Part shown: in pieces, positions 60,908 through 64,000 of the stretch
How positions within the stretch are numbered: the first letter of the stretch is position 1
Layout: the number at the start of each line of letters is the position of its first letter
NCBI RefSeq assembly: GCF_038443705.2
Contig: NZ_CP151767.2
Span: 1,860,001 to 1,924,000, forward strand
From: Yoonia sp. SS1-5
Lineage (GTDB): Bacteria; Pseudomonadota; Alphaproteobacteria; Rhodobacterales; Rhodobacteraceae
Direction of reading: 5' to 3'
DNA: 64,000 bases
Program-made: the position numbers and the translations under genes
The notes under the pieces: model-generated
Seen by the model: the letters and a program-made list of their open reading frames with translations, nothing else
What the model was told of the DNA's origin: nothing
The model's database searches: none

Positions 60908-62917
60908 CTACCCGCGTGCTGGCCGCGCAATCGGCCGGATGCTTGGCGTGTCCTCCACAGCCTGCGGCAAAGGTCGCGCGCGCGGGCGCAGCAGCGGCTT
61001 TTCCCCGATCAGCAGATCCGTAAAGGCGACGGGACCGGCCTGCCCGGTCAGCCGGGCCTGATAAATCGGGATACTTTCGGTGACGCGCATGACGTAATTG
61101 CGGGTTTCGCGGAACGGAATATGTTCGATCCAGTCGATCACGTCCATCTCACCCAGACGGGGATCACCGCGTTCATCCATCCATGTCTTGGGCCGGCTTG
61201 GGCCTGCATTATATCCGGCTGCAATCATCACCGGCGTGGGGCCAAAATCCTCTTGCAGGATCGACAGATACTTTGCGCCCAAAGTCGCGTTATATTCCCA
61301 ATCGCTTGTCAGGCGCCCCCGCGAATAGGGCAAGGCAAGAAAACCTGCGACCTCTTCGGCTGTCGCGGGCATCAACTGCATCAGACCCAGCGCGCCGACC
61401 GGACTGCCGATCCCGATGTTGAACTCACTTTCGCGGCGCGCGATGGACAGGGCAAGTGCCGGATCAACGGGCAGCTCCATCGCCGCAAGATCATGTATCG
61501 GGAAATAGTTTTGCGGAACCATGATACCCCGCCGCAAGGCCCGCTTGCCCAGCAACAAGGTGTAATATTGTTCGTCCATCTCATCGAGTGCGGCACCCAC
61601 CTGCGCCAGATCGCCAGGGTTCAAAGTTGCACCCAGCTCGGCGAAAAATGTAACCGCATGTCCGCGTTCGCCGCCCGCAAGCAGCAGGAAAGCTGCGCGC
61701 ACCAGGTCAGCCGCAAAGACATCGGATTGCGGAACGATAGGCGTTTGCGCCCAAATCGGGTCCAGGGGGCGGCCCAGTTTTTCGGCCGCGAGTAACCCGT
61801 AAAAGCTTGTCTGGTGGGTTGCGGCGATGCCATAGGCCTCGGCGGCGGCGTCTGCTGCGCCCATGACCGCATGTGTCCGCCCGATCCAGTAATGCATGCG
61901 ACCCAGCGAAATCGGGCTGTCCACGACACCGGCTGCCGTCTGGAAATGATCAAGTGCTGCTGCAGGATTGCCCAGATAGGTCAGGGCAATATAGCCGGAA
62001 AGCCATTCCAGATCCGCGAAAGCCGCCCCATCCGTCAGATAGTGACGCGAGGCCAGCGCATAAGCCTGATCTGCCCGTCCTTCGCGCATTTCCCAACGGG
62101 CCAATGACCGGCGCCAGCCGGCCCAGCGAAAGGGTTCGGCCAGTGCCGACGCACTTGTGGACCGGTCCAGCAATATCTTGACCGCTTCGGTCCGCCGCCC
62201 CCGGTCGGCCAACCAGTTGTACCGGTCATAGGCCAGCCCGGGATCCTGGCGCAGATTGGCAGGCACCGCGTTGACCTTGGCGGTAATATCACCCGCCTTC
62301 TTGATATAGGCGATGCGCGCTGCAGCCAAAGCGCGTTGATCCGGCGATAGCAGGGGCAGCATGCGCGCCGCATCCGAGGTGCGCCAGCGCCATAACAGCG
62401 CATCGGTGCGCGCCAGATGGAAGGGTTTCAGAATATCCGGAAAGGCCGCGATCAATGCCGCGTGCCCATCACCGCTAAGCCGGTTGCCGATCCAGACCTC
62501 GCGCAACATCGCCTCGGCTGCCTCGGGCGCGCCGGTTGATATCAGCGCGCGGGCCAGATGCACGGCGCCTTCACCGGTCTGCGGTGTCGCGTCGCCAAAA
62601 AATGCAATCACCGCCTCCGCATCGGTGGTCTCGTGCAAAGCCCCCTCACCAGCTGCGCGCAGCCGCGACAGGCCGGGCCAATCCGCATGGGTTTCCAGAA
62701 AGCTTGTATATTCGGCCAGCCGTCCTTCGCCAGCGCGCAGCCGCATCCATGTCAGCACATCCCGGGTCAGCGGATCGGCCTGCGCGGCCAGAATGCGCGC
62801 ATCCTCCCAGCTGTCATCAGCCGCCCTGATCACCGCAACGGCGGACGGGTCAACCGCCTGCGCGCGCGCTGTCTCGGCCGTCAGCAAAGCCGCTGCCACA
62901 ATGGACAATAATCGCAT
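60908..62917 (-). CDS. Soluble lytic murein transglycosylase (Slt70 type)
   Basis: This 669-aa exported protein has signal peptide MRLLSIVAAALLTAETARAQ, a long alpha-helical superhelix (about 25-480) as in Slt70, and a C-terminal lysozyme-like domain. That domain has catalytic Glu in ALSIARRESEFNIGIGSPVG, GALGLMQLMPATAEEVA and MIAAGYNAGPSRPKTWM. It cuts peptidoglycan in the periplasm. I start at ATG 62917 because the signal peptide begins there; the 141 residues that the open frame adds upstream run across the dapA promoter and its coding start. Confidence 0.88.
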   Translation of the reverse strand: MRLLSIVAAALLTAETARAQAVDPSAVAVIRAADDSWEDARILAAQADPLTRDVLTWMRLRAGEGRLAEYTSFLETHADWPGLSRLRAAGEGALHETTDAEAVIAFFGDATPQTGEGAVHLARALISTGAPEAAEAMLREVWIGNRLSGDGHAALIAAFPDILKPFHLARTDALLWRWRTSDAARMLPLLSPDQRALAAARIAYIKKAGDITAKVNAVPANLRQDPGLAYDRYNWLADRGRRTEAVKILLDRSTSASALAEPFRWAGWRRSLARWEMREGRADQAYALASRHYLTDGAAFADLEWLSGYIALTYLGNPAAALDHFQTAAGVVDSPISLGRMHYWIGRTHAVMGAADAAAEAYGIAATHQTSFYGLLAAEKLGRPLDPIWAQTPIVPQSDVFAADLVRAAFLLLAGGERGHAVTFFAELGATLNPGDLAQVGAALDEMDEQYYTLLLGKRALRRGIMVPQNYFPIHDLAAMELPVDPALALSIARRESEFNIGIGSPVGALGLMQLMPATAEEVAGFLALPYSRGRLTSDWEYNATLGAKYLSILQEDFGPTPVMIAAGYNAGPSRPKTWMDERGDPRLGEMDVIDWIEHIPFRETRNYVMRVTESIPIYQARLTGQAGPVAFTDLLIGEKPLLRPRARPLPQAVEDTPSIRPIARPARG

Positions 62918-62984
62918 CAAATGCACCACCGATCCCGTTTTGTACCAAAGGTAACGCCGCCCCGGCGAAGTACAACTCACAAAC

Positions 62985-63013
62985 TTGGCAATCGGCAGAA
63001 AGCAGTCTAGGTT
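62985..63013 (+). promoter_or_regulatory. Likely dapA promoter
   Basis: TTGGCA (62985-62990), a 17-bp spacer and TAGGTT (63008-63013) lie 53 nt before the dapA ATG in the 148-nt gap between divergent slt and dapA. Confidence 0.4.
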
Positions 63014-63065
63014 CCGCCCGATTTTGACTCGGGTCTGCCAGACCCACCATACAAGGAAGCGTGCC

Positions 63066-63938
63066 ATGTTTAAGGGATCCCTCCCCGCCCTCGTCACGCC
63101 GTTTTCGGACGGCCAGGTTGATGTGGTCGCGCTGAAAAAACTGGTGAACTGGCATATCGCGCAAGGGTCAAACGGGTTGGTGCCCGTGGGAACAACAGGC
63201 GAAAGCCCGACACTGACCCATGAAGAACATGATATGGTCGTCGAAACTGTGGTGGCAGAGGTTGCGGGCCGTATCCCGGTAATTGCCGGGGCCGGGTCCA
63301 ACAGCACCCGCGAAACGGTTCGTCTGGTCGAGGCCGCCAAGAAAGCAGGCGCCGACGCGGCCCTTGTAGTGACCCCGTATTACAACAAGCCAACCCAGCG
63401 TGGGCTGATCGCGCATTTCACAGCGGCTGCCGATTGCGGTCTGCCGATTGTGATTTACAATATCCCGCCCCGCTCTGTCATTGACATGACACCGGAAACC
63501 ATGGGCGAATTGGCCAAGCACGAGATGATCGTGGGCGTAAAAGACGCCACTGCGGACCTTGCCCGTGTTCCCGCAACACGATTGACCTGCGGGCCGGATT
63601 TCATCCAATTGTCAGGCGAAGACGCAACCGCGCTTGGTTTCAACGCCCATGGCGGGGTCGGGTGCATCTCGGTCACCGCGAATATCGCACCCAAGCTGGT
63701 TGCCGAGTTTCAGGCCAGCACGCTTGCGGGCGACTATGCCACGGCCCTGACCCAGCTTGACCGGCTTATGCCCCTGCATCAGGCCGTGTTCACAGAGCCC
63801 GGTCTGGTGGGCGCAAAATACGGCATGTCCCTGTTGGGTCTGTGTTCTGAAGAGGTGCGCCGCCCGCTGACCGGACTGACAGATGAGACAAAGGCGAAAA
63901 TGCGTGCCGCGATGGTGCATGCAGGCCTTTTGAATTGA
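63066..63938 (+). CDS. dapA: 4-hydroxy-tetrahydrodipicolinate synthase
   Basis: This 290-aa enzyme condenses pyruvate with aspartate semialdehyde, the first committed step to lysine and diaminopimelate for peptidoglycan. Motifs are [29 protein letters not shown], the catalytic Tyr in [14 protein letters not shown], the Schiff-base Lys in [12 protein letters not shown] and [15 protein letters not shown] 63066 follows AAGGAAG; the frame upstream overlaps the promoter. It is flanked by slt. Confidence 0.95.
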   Translation: MFKGSLPALVTPFSDGQVDVVALKKLVNWHIAQGSNGLVPVGTTGESPTLTHEEHDMVVETVVAEVAGRIPVIAGAGSNSTRETVRLVEAAKKAGADAALVVTPYYNKPTQRGLIAHFTAAADCGLPIVIYNIPPRSVIDMTPETMGELAKHEMIVGVKDATADLARVPATRLTCGPDFIQLSGEDATALGFNAHGGVGCISVTANIAPKLVAEFQASTLAGDYATALTQLDRLMPLHQAVFTEPGLVGAKYGMSLLGLCSEEVRRPLTGLTDETKAKMRAAMVHAGLLN

Positions 63939-63943
63939 TGCAC

Positions 63944-63965
63944 CGCCCGGTCGCAAGACCGGGCG
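63944..63965 (+). terminator. Hairpin after dapA
   Basis: CGCCCGGTC-GCAA-GACCGGGCG forms a perfect 9-bp stem with a stable GNRA-type tetraloop, 6 nt after the dapA stop. There is no T tail. Nothing else is seen in the last 35 bases of the window. Confidence 0.6.
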
Positions 63966-64000
63966 ACCAAACCTGATATTGGACTAGCTTGCCGCAACCT

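Noticed and set aside
62918..63340. 141-residue N-terminal extension of the Slt frame
   Set aside because: It would cross the dapA promoter and overlap the dapA coding start on the other strand. The signal peptide beginning at 62917 marks the true start.

Overview
The window reads as a chromosomal segment of an alphaproteobacterium of the order Rhodobacterales (Roseobacter group). I infer this from the roughly 60% GC, the tight operons with ATGA/TGATG overlaps, the aglR-K/A-E-F-G alpha-glucoside locus, the tandem def genes before fmt, the Hint-domain protein, a DUF1523-type protein and the HupE-cobW-GNAT-cobN order. The species cannot be fixed from sequence alone. No rRNA, tRNA, CRISPR array, prophage or complete insertion sequence was seen.

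Layout. 1-3040: the end of a three-gene operon of unrecognised proteins. 3084-6427 (minus): purine breakdown, with an NCS2 xanthine/urate-type permease, ureidoglycolate lyase and a fused allantoinase/OHCU decarboxylase. 6533-14128: divergent alpha-glucoside locus, with aglR-aglK on minus and aglA-E-F-G on plus around a LacI-type operator. 14157-17175 (minus): DUF4173 membrane protein, response regulator and histidine kinase. 17252-23934: rpe, a small conserved ORF, a Hint protein, an AraC regulator, deoC and a double-domain aldehyde dehydrogenase. 23975-31382 (minus): an eight-gene block of coiled-coil protein, unknown protein, AAA ATPase, small membrane proteins and a DUF1523-like protein. 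This is the best candidate for an undescribed system. 31512-36227: L,D-transpeptidase, a 4-TM protein, VOC protein, fmt and three def paralogues, one of which has lost key active-site residues. 36272-36943: a membrane protein/XRE regulator pair behind a promoter with a striking palindromic operator. 37002-43921: MalY-type C-S lyase, MltB-type transglycosylase, smc, and a WHxH membrane protein. 44105-53096: cobalamin riboswitch followed by hupE, cobW, a GNAT gene, cobN, a nucleotidyltransferase, a lipoprotein, cobO and a YrbL-like gene. 53107-53375: a short non-autonomous mobile element with a cloverleaf layout. 53372-63938: a peptidoglycan-binding/CHAP-like protein, DUF922 protein, Lin0512 pair, TPP enzyme, FMN reductase, VOC protein, a split MnmC pair (FAD oxidoreductase and MnmD), EamA exporter, Slt transglycosylase and dapA.

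A theme running through the window is small dispersed palindromes placed exactly at stop codons. Family 1 (four copies; core GGATGG-TC-AA-GA-CCATCC) supplies the stop codon of the upstream gene in three cases, and in one case also the start codon of the next gene. Two other palindromic families have two copies each. The mobile element at 53107 likewise sits on a CTAG that contains a stop codon.
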